Assembly (NCBI RefSeq): GCF_021134715.1
Contig: NC_060026.1
Coordinates: 11,399,001 to 11,463,000 of the forward strand
Reading direction: 5' to 3'
DNA length: 64,000 nucleotides
From: Daphnia pulex
Lineage: Eukaryota; Arthropoda; Branchiopoda; Diplostraca; Daphniidae
Below, piece by piece: positions 24,171 through 37,893 of this stretch; within the stretch, counting starts at the first letter, position 1, and each line of letters starts with the position of its first letter. The notes below the pieces were generated by a model. That model saw only the letters and a list, made by a program, of their open reading frames with translations. It was not told the origin of the DNA and did not search any database. The position numbers and the translations under genes are program-made.

Positions 24171-25319
24171 CTCCGACTCGGTCGGTGCGCTCAAAAAATG
24201 GGCGGAGTGGCCAGTGCGCAAAGATTTGCTGCATGTCGTGTGCTAGCAAAGTAGTATCGTCCTTACTTGGTCTTCTTGCTTCTATGCGCGGTAAAGCTAA
24301 GCAAATTATTAACAACTCTCACTTTCTGTTTCTCATCTACCTTCAGTCCTTCACCTTTTTTTCTACCTCCACCTTCTCCACCTCTTCTTCACCTCCTCTA
24401 TTTTCCCTTCAACATGCAGAGCTGTCAGCAGGATGAAGGGCAGCACATGTACTACGCTTGCTATCCAGCATCCTGCGCAGCGTGTGTATTAAACTACTAT
24501 ATATCTCCGGACGGATCTGAATTCCGAAACTTCCAGTTCTATTTCTGAGGGTAGTAAAACTAGACACATTATCTTTTACGTCCGTTCACTTTCTTTTTGA
24601 ATTTTATTAGTTCACCTCAATTCATCTTTCATCTGGCCAATTTAACCTTCGCCATCAACATCAACGCTCGCCCACAAGAAATGCGTTTATAGATCACTTG
24701 TCAATAATGTTGTCATGCATGCGCAATATTCAACATATTTTTATCAATAAATTGTTTTATGGGACCCTCTACTTGTTCACTGATTTGTTTTCAGTTTTTA
24801 GTTCCAGCTGTTGAGTTCAGTAATGGTTTTCTTATCCAAACGTCGATCGATTCATTAAAAACAGTGACACATTAAAAAAAAGGGCTTGGCATTGAGAATG
24901 CTGTGAACAAATTCATGTACAACTAGTAAAACTATATACACAACAGCTATAGTAGTATACATTCTACGGTCTATGGTTGGATTGGTTGCCATGTGATATT
25001 ATAATTCGATCGTGCAGTTGGTTTAAGGTATTATGTTTTTTTACGTATAGGTTTAATTTATGTTTCAACTCCACGTATACATCGTAGACTAAAAATCTAT
25101 AAAACTAACAATTTCTGAAAAGGGCAAGACTCTCACTTTCTCTCGAATCAATTCGTGTGGCTGTCGGTAGCTGTTATCATTTTATGGGCTCCACTGCCCT
25201 TGATCTTTACGCTAGATATTATAATTGGCGAATTCCAGAGAAACCCACAACGACTGCGCATACCAGATTAGAAAAAAAATGTCGACACTGATATGAATTT
25301 CGTATGACAAAATGTAAAT
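24171..25319. other. intergenic spacer, no gene seen
   Basis: A pyrimidine-rich stretch occupies about 24340-24410. The open frames at 24155-24436 (+) and 24267-24548 (+) are low-complexity readings of it and are not supported as genes. Confidence 0.5.
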
Positions 25320-25325
25320 TTTATT
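25320..25325 (-). terminator. poly(A) signal of cuticle gene 5
   Basis: Minus-strand AATAAA about 100 bases past the stop codon. Confidence 0.5.
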
Positions 25326-25423
25326 TATGGAGCAGTTGTCATGATTAAGAATATAAATTGGTTTCGTTTAAATATTATGCATACATGTTGGACAAACACT
25401 AATGATTTTAAACCACGAAAGAT

Positions 25424-26329
25424 TTAAACTGCAACATCAGTTGTAGTCTCTGGTTCGGCAACAGCGGCTGCTGTAGCAACAGTTTCGGCAACAGCAACTG
25501 GTGCCTCAGCGACGACGGGCTCAGCGGCAGCTTCAACCTTTACTGCAGCGGGGGCTTCAGTGGCAGCTTCGGTGGTGGTTGGTGCGGGGTAGCTTGGCCT
25601 GGGGTAGCTGGGGTACGCCGGGCGAGGGTAGCTGGGATAAGAGGGCTTGGGGTATGAAGGATAAGCTGGAGCAGAATAAGAAGGATAGGCGGGCTTTGGA
25701 GCGTAAGTTGGCTTTGGGTAGGATGGCTCAGGGTAGGAAGCCTTTGGGTAAGCTGGAGCGGGGTATGCGGGCTTGGGGTAGGCTGGGTAGGCGGGCTTGT
25801 ATTCGGGGTATTTGGCTTCTCCTTCGTATTTGACGTCGGCGACGTAACCGTAGTCGTCCGCTTTGTAGGTGACGATCTGTCGTCGGCCGTCGGGGAGATT
25901 GACGTAATAGGTTCCAGTCACGACTTTGCCATCGCTGGTTTCCTTGTGTCCAAAGTCGTTGTAGCTTGGTTCATCCAAAACGGCCCAGTCAAACGAGTAT
26001 GGCATAGGGGCCTATCGAAAAGATGATACAGTTATTTAAGAGAAAATATGGAGTGATGTTGTAAAATTTAAACTGGAGAATGCTTACGTAGTCGTAAGAT
26101 TTTCCGTAAGATGATGGATAGGAAGGTGCCGGATAGGCAGGCGCGGGGTATGCTGGCTTGTAAGCCGGTTTCGGGTAATAGGGACTTTCAGCAGCCAAAG
26201 TGACGACTGCCAATGCGGCGACGATGAGGAACTGGAACGAAAATAGGAAAAGTTATAATCCAAATTGGCGTAATACCTTAAGAAAAAATGTTAGTAAAAT
26301 ATCGTAGCTTCAAATAATCTCACTTTCAT
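25424..26329 (-). CDS. cuticle protein 5 (CPR family)
   Basis: Coding exons, 5' to 3', are 26329-26324 (M K), 26231-26088 and 26011-25424, giving about 245 residues. Signal peptide MKFLIVAALAVVTLA, then YPKPAYKPAYPAPAYP, ending SYDY. The domain exon begins APMPYSFDWAVLDEPSYND with SDGKVVTGTYYVNLPDGRR and YKADDYGYVADVKYEGEAKY. The tail has KASYPEPSYPKPTYAPKP and SYPSYPRPAYPSYP repeats, TTTEAATEAP, then an Ala/Val/Glu segment ending EPETTTDVAV. Its domain and tail are most similar to cuticle gene 7, which is 12 kb away on the opposite strand. Confidence 0.92.
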
Positions 26330-26381
26330 GGTGGCAAAGAGAGGATTGTTGTGTCTACAATTGTTCAGAAGAGGCGAACAC

Positions 26382-26420
26382 ACTGATGGATTTCAAGTTC
26401 GCCATCGTCCTTTATTTATA
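26382..26420 (-). promoter_or_regulatory. core promoter of cuticle gene 5
   Basis: Minus strand TATAAATA (26420-26413), then ATCAGTGTG with +1 near 26384. Confidence 0.7.
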
Positions 26421-29400
26421 CTCGATCATCGTGTTCCAGAAAGAAAAAAGGGCGGGGTGTTAACGTTTTTCCCCAAGTCTGTGGCATTATTCGGATTAGG
26501 GAGGAACTATAGCAACTCATAAAAAGAAACAAGGTCTTAAAAAAAAGACATATAAAGAAAATGGTCCCTATATTCGATTTGGCTCCCGCCGATTCGTCTC
26601 GGACTACCTAGCCTATATACACCCACCCAATTCGTAAACTCAGCAGACTACGTATACCGCGGGTGGTGCTACTCTCCCTTTCTGTTTCTCCTCCCCTTAG
26701 TACAGTGTTTCTGATGTGCAATGTACAGCTATAGTCCCGCTGAATACTGTAAGTATCTTGACCTCCTCCCACTTTGCCTTCTCGTTACGGTCTTCGTCAT
26801 CTTGCCGAATTTGTACGTAATACACCAGCAGTCTGCATGCCCCCCTTCTCCGAGTAAGGAATCAAAGGTCTTTTGGGCTATTCCTCCAATTTACTTTTTT
26901 TTTATTGTTATTATTCCTCTCATTTATTTATTTTGAATTGATGTTTACGAGATCGAAGCTCTGCAGTTCTAATGGGCTAATAGCTTTTTTTTTACTCCTT
27001 TCACTTTCCATTTGGCGCCTGAGCAGCTCCATTCTTTTCTCACATCCGTTCAAAACTGTTTTCCATCGGCGAAATACAGCAACTGGCGAACATGATTTCA
27101 TTTGATTCAAAAAGGATACATAAAGTCATAAACAAATATAATAATGGTTATTACGATTGATAAGAGGACATGGATTTAATGGTTGACGGAGCACGCGCAA
27201 TTGTTTTTCACCTAACTACTACGTGGAAAAAAAAGAATTCATCTCAATAAATCATATTTGGGTGTCAAGGGAATCAAGAGAAACAAACAAAATTACGTTT
27301 TGGTCAAGCGCTGTTCCGGCTATTGATTCCGGAACAGTATAATAATAGTGCTCCCCTTTTTCCCCCCAATGTTTCCCCCACGCAAATAATAAGAAACGTC
27401 AAACGGTATTACACACGTTCAATGGTATCTTTCCAATTTTCAAGGTTTCATATCAAACTCAAACAAGCCTGCGTAATGTAGCAGACGATGCATTGTGTAC
27501 ACACACAGACTGGCTATTACGTGTCTGGCACCGCGCAAAACCGCACGATTGACATCTAAAGTAGTTACGTCATTCATATACATACACAGCCTACCTTGAA
27601 AAAATTGGTCGAATAATGGAAGTTAGCCCGTGGGCGATCTATCCGCTTCTCATCTCTGCAACGACGTTTACGCTTCACAGCTGGCTGCCGACGGCGTATG
27701 TATGATTGTTGTTAACCTTCTTGTCGCTCTATCTTTTCTTTTCTTCCGCTCGAGCGTGCTGAGCTATTGAAATGATTCTTACCGAACAATGAAAGCACAA
27801 CGACGAAAAGGAACGCGCCCTGTGTTTTATTTATTGTCACCCAACAATCTTCGAGTGACAGCAGCACAGAAAGAGAAATAATAAAGCGTGCTGTCTATAT
27901 AATAGTTTGTGTTTCGAAAGAACAAAGGATATTGCTGACGAGAAAGCGCCCAAACGAAAAGGATATGTATTCAGCGAAACATCGTCGCGCGTTAAACAAG
28001 AAAAAAACAAAAAAATCAAATGCTTTTGATTGTTTTTCTTTATTTCGAAATAATGCGCTACATGCGTCTGCGAACGCGCGAAATACAAACGGAATAAAAT
28101 GAGGTGAACGAAATTCGAATTTCAAATTGGCGCGCGTGGCCTTCGGGCAAGGTGTGGACCATATCGGCGCCTTCCAGCCCACCCGACTCTCTGCGAGAGT
28201 GGAATCGGGGAGGGGCGGGAAGGCATCTCCTTTAAAAAAAAATGCTATACATAAGTATTTAATGTGTGACGTAATCGGCAGCAGGTTGGCGGTTGGGCGC
28301 GGACGGAAAATGTAGGTCACCTGCTCAGCCTTTTTTTTTTTGTTCGGGGATGTAAAATACATGTTACACTTTTTTTTCTCCTCTCAGCAAGAGTTTTGTA
28401 TATTACATAATAGTGAGGCTTCTCGCTCTCATCCAAAAAGAAAAGAATAATAATAAAAAAGAACACGGCGCTGCTACTACGACTTTTTGATCGAGGCCGT
28501 TGGTGTGTGTTTACTCGACCAACGGCTTGTATCCCATCCAACCGTTGCTCTACTTACGGGTAGGTAAGTGCGACGCACAGGGGAACTACTGTGGTGTTAT
28601 ACTCTACAGCTGTTGCCATGGTAATACACTTTTAGTTTCATTTCGTCTGGGAATGAAGAGGACTGACTCTGTCCTCCAACTTTGGCCTTCGGCAGATCCG
28701 CCCACCTACTGCGCGACAGACCGGAGATACACCATCGCCCCTTCTGCGAAAGATCAGTAATAATAAGTACAGCGTAGTGCCACCCATAGTTTATCATCAC
28801 CGACATTTTTTTTTCATGCATAAACATGCGTCCGTTTTGGTCGACATTTCCCTCCCGTCCGCTGGCTGGTTCTTTTCAAAAGAGAAATATCTCCGTGTAA
28901 GGATTTGAAAATTATACATGGTACCGATTTTCAACCTTTTAGTTAAGCAGAATCCCAAAGCAGCTGGGCGAACCCGCACTAAATTGTTGCATTACCCATC
29001 CCGTTTGTTTTGCTTACATCATTATGAATTTCCCTTGGCTTCCCAAGATTTAAATGAGCAATAATACCCCCCTCATCTTGCTGTTACGCAATCTACGGCT
29101 GGCTGACTTCTCCGCAACGACGGCAATGGTCACGCCAACTTGGTGCTGCTATTGGGAGGCGCGTCACACAAACCGCAGTACTACATTTGTATATACTTGG
29201 TTTGCAATTACACTCATCCTCATAACAAAGTCCAACTCGAACAAAACGAGATAACGACGAATAAGTTGGATGATTATTATCGACCGGATGTGCTGCTTTC
29301 GTGACTTCGAGCTGTTAACATTTTAAACATGTTCAACTGAGTCAGGTAAATATATACCTGCCGAGATTTTGTGATGCCCCACAAGGGCAGGCGACTCTTT

Positions 29401-30975
29401 TTCGTTATTCACACCAGCAAGGAGAGCGCCAACGACGTTTTGAACCGCGCGTGTAAATCTGGCGGTCACGTAACTGACCCGATTCCCACTACCACGTGAA
29501 TTCCGGGCTTCTGCGTCGTTCACGTATACATTTTTTCCGCTTGTTAAAAAAACAACAACAACAAAAATATTTGTTTAAAATTACGAAAGAAATAATAAAA
29601 TGAACTCATTTTAGCCGAGGGGAGACTTTGTCAAAATTTGTGCGAAAGAAATTCCGTGCGCTCTAACGCACGCTGGCAATCATCATCGACATTTAGCTTA
29701 TCTATATACTATACCACGCTGTCTCTAATATTACCTGGAAACAGAACCCCGCTGTGGTATGGCCAAGGAGAGTTAACGGAACGTAAACACGGACGTAAAA
29801 AACAAAAAATGTATTTTTGTTTTTCTTCGACGAAATCATGACGAAACTGCCAGCAGATGCGCGATGACGCTAGCCGGCAGTGACATTAGTGCGCGATTTT
29901 CCCTTTCACACAGTAAGGGGTTTTACCGGTTTTTAAATAGTTTGGCTGCATTTTATTTTTGGCAAATGACTGTCGTGAATGAACGTTGGAATTGAAAAGA
30001 GGAAAGTTTTTTTCTTTCTTTCAATTGGGCATTTTTTGTTCGTTTTTTTATTTTTTACAAAATTTAATTGGAAAATATGACAGAGAATAACGCGGGTTGA
30101 TTTCAACTTGTCAAAACAAAAAATGAAATCTATTTGCGGTTTCTTGTGGATCAATTCAGACCGGTGTTTCGTGATTTCCTTTTGTGAAAAAAATGGCCAC
30201 ATGATGGTTGAAACGTTTTCATCCATCAGTCCCAATGGATATGGCACGTCTCGTTTGCGCTTCCTTATGCATTACCGGGAGACATTGTATACGTTTTGGT
30301 AAATATAATTTCCCTGACGAGGAAAAAAAAACAAAAGAGAATCGTGACGTTTAGATTGTCGAAAAAGTATTAAACCGGCAAAACGCAAAGCTCTGTTTGT
30401 TTTTGTTCCGCAGACGATATATATTTCCCAGAAAGAAAATGGCACACGGTTTTTTTTTTTTTTTTTTTTTACAGTTTCGAAAGGATGTGCGAATACAAGA
30501 AGACAAAAAAGAAACTTTCATCGGCGCCGCCGGCCGGATTCTTCGCATTACGTTGACGAGCGCCACTATATACCACACAGCACGGCGACCTATACGTTAT
30601 ACATATAATAGAGCGCATTTTCCCTTCCACCTTTGATTATATTGTTCTTCAACATTTTGTTGCACGCGGGATTTCTTTTTCGTTTTGCGAGCGAGTCGGC
30701 AACAATTTCGCCGGGGAAAACGCCAAGGCACAGGCTAGGGGAGGGCAGTCGAAGACAAAAAAAAAAAACAAGGGCAAAAAAGAACAAAAAAATAACCAAA
30801 GCAATTTAATAACGGGCGTCGGACAAAACAGAACGGACGCGCGTCTTCCAAGGCCGGCCGTCAGCCAAAATATATAGGCTAATATACATGGTATATACGA
30901 ACGCTAGAAGAATTATAGATCGTCGCTATATAGAGAAACAGAGGGAGAAAAAAAAGAATTCAGAAGAACATAAGA

Positions 30976-30983
30976 TGACGTCA
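30976..30983. promoter_or_regulatory. CRE palindrome TGACGTCA
   Basis: A perfect CREB/ATF half-site palindrome in the spacer upstream of cuticle gene 5. There is no adjacent gene start, so its use is unknown. Confidence 0.25.
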
Positions 30984-32137
30984 CAACGTGAACGCATTCT
31001 TCTCCTAGTCAGCGCACAAACCCACTCGTTTGTATTCTTGCTTTTCTAAGCTTATTTGTTGCAATAGCGTAGCTAGCTATATGTACAAAATCAGTTCCAG
31101 ATTTGATATTATGGGTTCTCCGTTGCTTTTTTGAAAAGAAAACATGAAAATACCATCTGGGCGAAAAATTGATGGCCACGCCTAGTATATATCTGCACAG
31201 CAACGGTTTCGTGCATTATGCATAGAGTTTATCTCTGTCTGTCTGCTGTTGTACCATCTGCACTGCTGCTATAGAGAAGTTGACCAAAAACGGCAACTCC
31301 CCCGGTCGCCGTAAAAATAACAGAAACAAAAAATGAAGCAAGAATCGAAAAGAACGGAGATGACGAAATATAGCCTATAGTATACATCCAGGAGCTCGTA
31401 TTGTTGGCTATAAAAGATACCATCCAGATCAACCAATAAAGGCATGATGATGGGTTATTTATACGATCGGTTCGGATCTATCTGATGACGACCGCCTTAT
31501 TCGGTCCCACAAGCCGCTGACTGGCAGTCGTTAAAAAATGATGTCCCTAAAAAGCATTCAAGATTCAATCAGCGCGTGAGTCGTGACGAGAGGCTTTCTT
31601 ATACATGTATTGGCTTCTGAACTCAATGATCGGCTGAAAGTGAGACATATTCATACCAAGTCGGCGCTCGTCAGCCCGCGTATTGAAAATAATGCACACG
31701 CACAAAAGAATACACAGAGCCTTTCCCTTTAGTATAATATAGACATACGTACTATAGCTATTGGGCGGAGAGCTATAAGTCACCATGACTCAGAAAGTGA
31801 AGTAGCGCAAAACTAGGCACACAACGAGCGATGTGACGGTGTCTGAAAGCAAATAATATCCACGGGCTACATGATACCGCTCTTCGGGAAAAGTCCTTTT
31901 TTTTACTTTTACTTTCTTCCGGTGAATAACCACAACGCGCACGAGTGAAAATCATTCGAAATTCCTGAAATAATAATTTGTTTCTTTCTTTCTTCTTTGT
32001 CAGTGTATCCGCGGATGAGAAAACACGTCGTTTGACAATTATGGTTAACAAGGCTCGTCAAACTACTTGACTAATGTAAAAATCCGTCGCAGAACAAAAT
32101 TGTCTTGTTGGATAGCGATGAATAGGCCGCATTCTAG

Positions 32138-32197
32138 GTGTGTGTGTGTGTGGCTAATGCAAAAGAAAACCGTAGCAGGAGGCGAGAGAGAGAGAGA
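32138..32197. repeat. GT and GA microsatellites
   Basis: A (GT)n run at about 32138-32152 and a (GA)n run at about 32184-32197. Confidence 0.85.
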
Positions 32198-32368
32198 AAG
32201 TGAAACCCCGCCAACAATTGGCCGTGAATTATTTGGCGGCTGCCGGGAGCGACAGACGATGGGTGGCACGCCTTCAAGCTGAAGTCTGAAGGACAACGGT
32301 ATATAATATGCAAACACATCTCAATAAGCCAGACGAAGCGTCGAAGCGCCGGTCACGCCATCGAAACA

Positions 32369-32374
32369 TTTATT
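32369..32374 (-). terminator. poly(A) signal of cuticle gene 6
   Basis: Minus-strand AATAAA about 120 bases past the stop codon. Confidence 0.5.
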
Positions 32375-32493
32375 CGAAATACAGCCTTGTCTATAATACA
32401 TATGCCAAATAGTTTTACAAGCAATGAGTGGGCAAGTTTAGGAAAAGGTGACGCTTATTCATTCATTCGTAACGGGCATTTTGTTCAAGGTCT

Positions 32494-33069
32494 TTAATAA
32501 TCTTTTGGGGGGATTATTGATGCCGTTGTTGTTTCTACGGCGGAATAACTTGGCGTGTTATTATCGTACGAGGAAGATGAAGTTCGGTATTCCGGATATT
32601 TGGAGATGGCCTCGCCTTCGTACTTGACTTGGGCAACGTATCCGTTGTCGTCGGCTCGGTACGTGACGATCTGAGTGCGGCCGTCGGGCATGGCGACACG
32701 GTAGGATCCGCTGGTTACCTTGCCATCGCTTTCTTGCTGATGCGAGTAGTCGTTGTTAGTCGCTTCGTCCTTCACCGACCAGGCAAAGCTGTGGGGCATC
32801 GCTGGAGCTGCTGGCTGAAAATTCAAATTCACACGGGTTATATGCTTTTTTTTTATTGGCGGATTAAAAAACGGTAAAGTTCGTATTTGAACCTCGTATG
32901 GCGGCTTGGATGCTTCGGGAGCGTAGTTAGGCTGTTCCTCTGCCGCAATCAAAGTGGCAACCAATAAAATGAAGGACGAAATTCTTTGGGCCTGTATGGT
33001 AACGAATTATTTGCTATAGAAATGAATTACGTTAGTTAAAATTTAATAAAAGACCTTAGACTGATGCAT
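32494..33069 (-). CDS. cuticle protein 6 (short CPR protein)
   Basis: Coding exons, 5' to 3', are 33069-33055 (M H Q S K), 32991-32893 and 32814-32494, giving about 144 residues, the shortest in the cluster. Signal peptide MHQSKAQRISSFILLVATLIAA, a short linker (EEQPNYAPEASKPPYE), then the domain from PHSFAWSVKDEATNND through SDGKVTSGSYRVAMPDGR to YRADDNGYVAQVKYEGEA. The tail is short and Ser/Thr/Tyr-rich and has no YPKP repeats. It is the most diverged member here in both leader and tail. The second intron (78 bases) is open and in frame, so a reader of ORFs alone would mistake it for coding. The first exon is longer than in the other members but still ends at a GT donor. Confidence 0.88.
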
Positions 33070-33131
33070 GATGATGATGTTGGAGGAGCTGATCAGAAAG
33101 ACTAGTGCTTTGATTGTGTCGACTTATCCCT

Positions 33132-33139
33132 CTTATATA
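33132..33139 (-). promoter_or_regulatory. TATA box of cuticle gene 6
   Basis: Minus strand TATATAAG lies 63 bases upstream of the start codon. The ATCAGT initiator of the other genes is not clear at the expected distance. Confidence 0.5.
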
Positions 33140-36100
33140 CAACTTGTTTCCACCCTGGGACTATATGATGTGTGGTGATACAATATTGTCGATGATAACG
33201 AATTAGTGTTCTAATTGTGTACCCCGGTGGGAAAACAATGTTGAAAAGAAAAAATTGAAGCATAGGGGGAAAACAAAACAACAATTGTGCTGTTACGCGT
33301 TCACTTTTGTGGTCGTCGTCACGCCCGGACTTTTCCCCCGATGAGGAAAACAAAACAACAAAAAACAAAAAATTCTCCGTGCTCTTCCTTTTTTCTTTAA
33401 TGTGTTTCTTGTTCATTTCCGCTGCTCTTTATTTCCCATTACTACACATTATATTGCCGTCGAAAGATGTTTGTGTTGCATTACGCAACCGCCATGGCTT
33501 ATTGCAAATGCCGCGCATGGAAAGCGCTGGATATGTGCGCGGGTGGGATGCCTTCCGGCGCCGTGATATGACACGCTCGATAAAAAAAGACGAACTCCGC
33601 TTTTCTCTCTTTTGCGCGTTTTCCGTTTTCGTATTGTTTCGCGTTTGGTCATTGCGACTTTTCGCCGTCATCATCGCCGCTTATGGCGACGGCGCTGTTC
33701 AGGGGAAAAAAATTTCACTTGCGACCACACCCCGTGACATCCCCAATTGCAAAGACTCCCCATATTTGAAACTGTATAGTATAATCATGCTTTTTTATAT
33801 GATTTGATTGCCCGGTATGACCAATATCTATTGTCTTTATATATTCAAGCCGGGCTTTACGATGTGGTACCCCATGAATATTCGCTATGTGTAATTTAAA
33901 AAAGGGACTCAATCTCAGCGCTAGAAAAAATAATCTAAGAGACTTCAAAGTCGTTTTGCGCTTTTGTTGTTGTTCCCTCGGTGTTTAATGGTCCGTTTAT
34001 GGGCTAGTGGGGAAAAGAAGGACGACATCGTGAAACTCAGCCATAAGGCCGTATAGAATTCCTCTGAGGCATTAGGGCGTGTCTGGCCACACGTCGTGAA
34101 AAAAAAAAGAGAACCGGCGGCCAGCAGCAATCTGGCCAAGTGGCTTCTAGCTGCAAGCCTCTATAGAACATAAACAATCGGAATATTATTTTTTATTATC
34201 AAAACAAAAGGAACGCATCGCATATATTATAGATAGATATATATGCCGTCCCATTTCAACGCCATCTTTTTTTCTTGCAGCCGATAGATCCGATCGCGCT
34301 TTGGAATGATCGCTGCCGGAGGTTCGTGATCCGTGGCGATTCGCTCTTAACTGTCCCTCTCCAACGGGTTTGTGGGTTGTTTACGACGATGGCCTTCGCC
34401 TTGATTGCTCTAGCTTATATAGGCGATGCTGAACTATAGAAGCGGACGAGTGAAACTTGACGGCAACGATTATGATCCGCTCTATAATTCCTGCAGATGT
34501 ACGCGATCGAGAGGCTGTTGGGATTTATATTTATTGGCTTGATGGCCGCGCGGCATTCGTGCTGTGCTCTAGTGAAAGCCTCGATGTCAGTCCCGCGTCT
34601 TGTTGAGAATGAGATCGAAATCTCTATAGATTGAATCCCGCATTCTCTCTCCTTTCATCTCCCCGTTATTTTATTGACACGCTCAACTTGCGAATCAGTT
34701 CTGGCCATCTCTGGCGAGAAAAGCGCTACAAAGTAGTTCATCATCTGACTTCTTGAATTGGCCGTGACCGTTGCTGATTCCTTCGAATGGAGAGCACGCA
34801 CACTCAAAATAAATAAAGCAAAAGAGTGTTTTCTCTTTTTCTCATTGCTGAGAGAAGATAAAGTCGAGAAGAAGTAGAAAGAAATAAAAAATAAAAAGTC
34901 AAAATGGTAATTCTGCAAGGTGGAGGAGAGCAAAAGAGTTGATAATCAACAGCGCCAGTTCCATAAACGGGTAGATACCTTAGCGCGTATAACGAGGTAC
35001 GTAACCTACTCTTTATTTTCACCTTGTGTTCTAGATTTCTGTTACAATTCGCGCGGTTCTCAATTTGAAATATTAAAACACTTTTCGGCAATTATATTTG
35101 GAATGTGAAATTCCACGCAACGGGGTGTGACAGTGACGGAAAACGCAGCAGTCAAGTCCGGTGATGACCAGTATATTTGAAATTTTATGCGTTGCGCGTG
35201 TTGTTATTTGAGGCTTCGAAATTTTTCAGTCGACCTCCGACTGTGAAATTATTACGGCAGACCTGGGCGGAGAGCACCGACAAGTTCTCTGCGGGGCAAT
35301 CGTAACAAACGACCTGTCTCCTTTGATCGCCACCCTCTTTTCTCTCTTGATTGTATAGATTGAACTGATGACGTGCTGCTGGATCACATCGGGGATTCGT
35401 AAATCCCCTTTTCCCCGCTTCCCACACAGACTCCAAATATTCTGCCTCTGTGCTTTGTACCCGTTTGTACCGCAAGCGCAACTGATTTGGTTGTATCTGA
35501 TGAACTCTTTGTTCCTTGTATATACGTCGTCTATATACAACAAAGTATACAGCAGCGAATAGATGTATACCGCTCTCGATTTCTAAGAGAATATATAGAA
35601 GCGCGGGGATGTTGTTGCGTCACGACTTTCTTTACAGCGCCGTTATACCCGTGAATGGTAGGAAGCTAAATCCGTTATCCGTTCTTTTTTATTTCCAAAT
35701 GTATTATGGTGTTTTAATATGCCAGACGCAACAGACAGCCAACTAATTTCGTATATCACATTTCTGTTTTGTTTTTTAATCTAGTTTTTTTTTTGTGGCA
35801 TCGTCAAAATTCCTTTAAAATAAAATTTGGGAGAAAAACTGGGTCTTGAATACGCGCGGTCTCAAGGCTGTGTCCGAGACTCTTTAAAGTAAAAAAAAAA
35901 CAAATAAAAAGACCAATTTGATTTTCTGAACGCCCTTTTTGTTATGTAGGGCCGTCACCTGTTGCGCATTAGCGCAGTATTCGCTGTGCGTTTGCGACTT
36001 AATTACTTTGATAAGGGACTGCTGCGCAAGGCACCCGAAGCTGGTCGCAACAAGCGGTAGATGGCACAGATTTTAGACGGCCGAGAAGAGGGGCTATATC

Positions 36101-37804
36101 CTATCTATCCTCCCTTTTGTCCACAGACCCGAAAGCTTTTAAAAAAAGAATAGGAGCGCGGACGACTATTATTCATCGGATGGCCGAATTTTCACTTTTG
36201 GGAAAGCCTTGCTATATATTCTATTGGACCCGGTAACAACAACATTAACAACGTTTGTACTTGGAACACCTTCGGTATTTGTGCCAAGATGCGTGCGAAT
36301 TTTTGAGCCAATACATTGCTGGCCGGCGTGGCGTTTCAGGGTTGTCCAGCACATGACTATTGTCCATTGATAATCACAAATCGTCTATCGCTGGAAGCGG
36401 TAGAGATTTTCGGATTCTCTTTAAATTCAAGCTGGTGCGAAATAATCTCACGGCCATGCTGCTCACCTGATCAGTTCAGATGCAGGCATTTGTATCTTTG
36501 ACAATCTCAAGGTTTTCAATTAGCGAATACCGCACTTTCAATTATTATTTTAATATTTTTTATTATTGCTGGAAGCAGGCTGGAAGTGATGATTGTCAAT
36601 AGTTATTGCTGGAGCACAGTCGAGTTCGTTTGCTTTTAGGTCGAGTCGTGAGGCTGAAATCAATGGCAACGTAAAACACTATACACCATTGGGGAAAAAC
36701 CAAACGTGCTTTCGGGAGCTTTTAGGTCATGCGAGTGACGATGTCAACGTCTGTTACTCTTGCTGTTACTTCGGTAGAAATGTTTATCAAGTTAAAGAGA
36801 CCGTAAAATTATGTAGGGTAACCGCTGATACATTATGAAAGGCACTCACAACTTCCACTGCTGGGTGGCCTAGTTGATTTCTTTAGAGATCCCATCAAGT
36901 CCTATAACTCTGTTGGACAAGACGTAGATTTGCGTCATTGCTGTGGCCTTGTCTACTCGAACGGACTTCACTCTCGTCTAGGTATATACTCCGATGATTT
37001 GGTCCGCTCTCACTTGTACAATGCATTGGCGCATAGGAATTGCCCATTTCACACTCCATACCAGAGCGTACCAGAGTATATCAAAAACATATGTCTGTGC
37101 GATCCTAACAACTAAAAAGTCGGAATTTGCTGATTCAGTGAGAAAATAAGATAGCGATTGGTCATATTTTGGGGTTGTTTGATTTGTTACGATATTGTAA
37201 GATATGTAGGCTATAGCTAGGCTTTTTACATCCTTGGCTGCGCGCTGTGAAGCAGCAACAGCATCAAAAAATGCATCTCTTCAAATATCTCGGCCTTCGC
37301 ATTATTGTTCATCAAAGCGGTATATCAAATGCATTGTGCTGTAGACGATGTTTCACTTTCAAAGTTGCTCAAAGGATTCGTACAATAACAATCTTTCACT
37401 TTATGATTATTCGGAGCTCCGGTTCTACATCACCTATCTTATGAAGGACTAGCTATGTAGCTGTAGCTACATAAGATTTTGTTTATTGGGAATTTTGAAT
37501 TGTACAGAATAAAAGTCGGAATTGAATCGGAATTGGCAAGAGCAGAGTAAAAATAAACGCGGATAAGCTGTATGGTAGTAAACAATTTAATGATTTTTTT
37601 TCTTTTTAACACTAGATAATTGTTATCATTAGCTGAATCAGGTGCGTGCTGTATACAGCGCGTTGGTATAGTACAGCAGTTTCCTTTTTTTGTTTTCTTT
37701 TATGAGTTGCCAGTTCCTCCCTTTTAGTCGAATTTCTCGGACGACTTGAATGGTAAGGTGTTGCTAATACCACGCCTTTTTTTGTGAATGGACAACAGAA
37801 CCAG
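33140..37804. other. 4.7-kb intergenic region between divergent cuticle genes 6 and 7
   Basis: No gene is supported. The open frame at 33307-33807 (+, 166 codons) has hydrophobic stretches but no recognisable domain, and its composition looks like the surrounding spacer. The region separates a minus-strand from a plus-strand cuticle gene, so control elements for both may lie here. Confidence 0.45.
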
Positions 37805-37842
37805 TATAAATAAAGGCAGTGACGAGCTTGAGATTCATCAGT
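37805..37842 (+). promoter_or_regulatory. core promoter of cuticle gene 7
   Basis: TATAAATA (37805-37812), then CATCAGTG with +1 near 37840. This gives a 5' UTR of about 54 bases. Confidence 0.75.
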
Positions 37843-37893
37843 GTATCCAATCCTCTGAACAATCGCAGACACTAGTAATATTCTTGAGCCAAC

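Larger units (their letters stand above)
26421..32368. other. 6-kb intergenic region, no gene supported
   Basis: It has many homopolymer runs and TATATA stretches (for example 30588-30612 and 30871-30902) but no open frame with a recognisable domain. The longest, 27895-28362 (-, 155 codons), is rich in Phe, Arg and Lys, overlaps other frames and lacks a signal or domain. It could hold control elements, non-coding transcripts or a highly diverged gene. Confidence 0.45.

Noticed and set aside
27895-28362. 155-codon open frame (-)
   Set aside because: No recognisable domain or signal peptide; overlaps other frames on both strands.
33307-33807. 166-codon open frame (+) upstream of cuticle gene 6
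   Set aside because: No domain, no splice or promoter context, and composition like the surrounding spacer.
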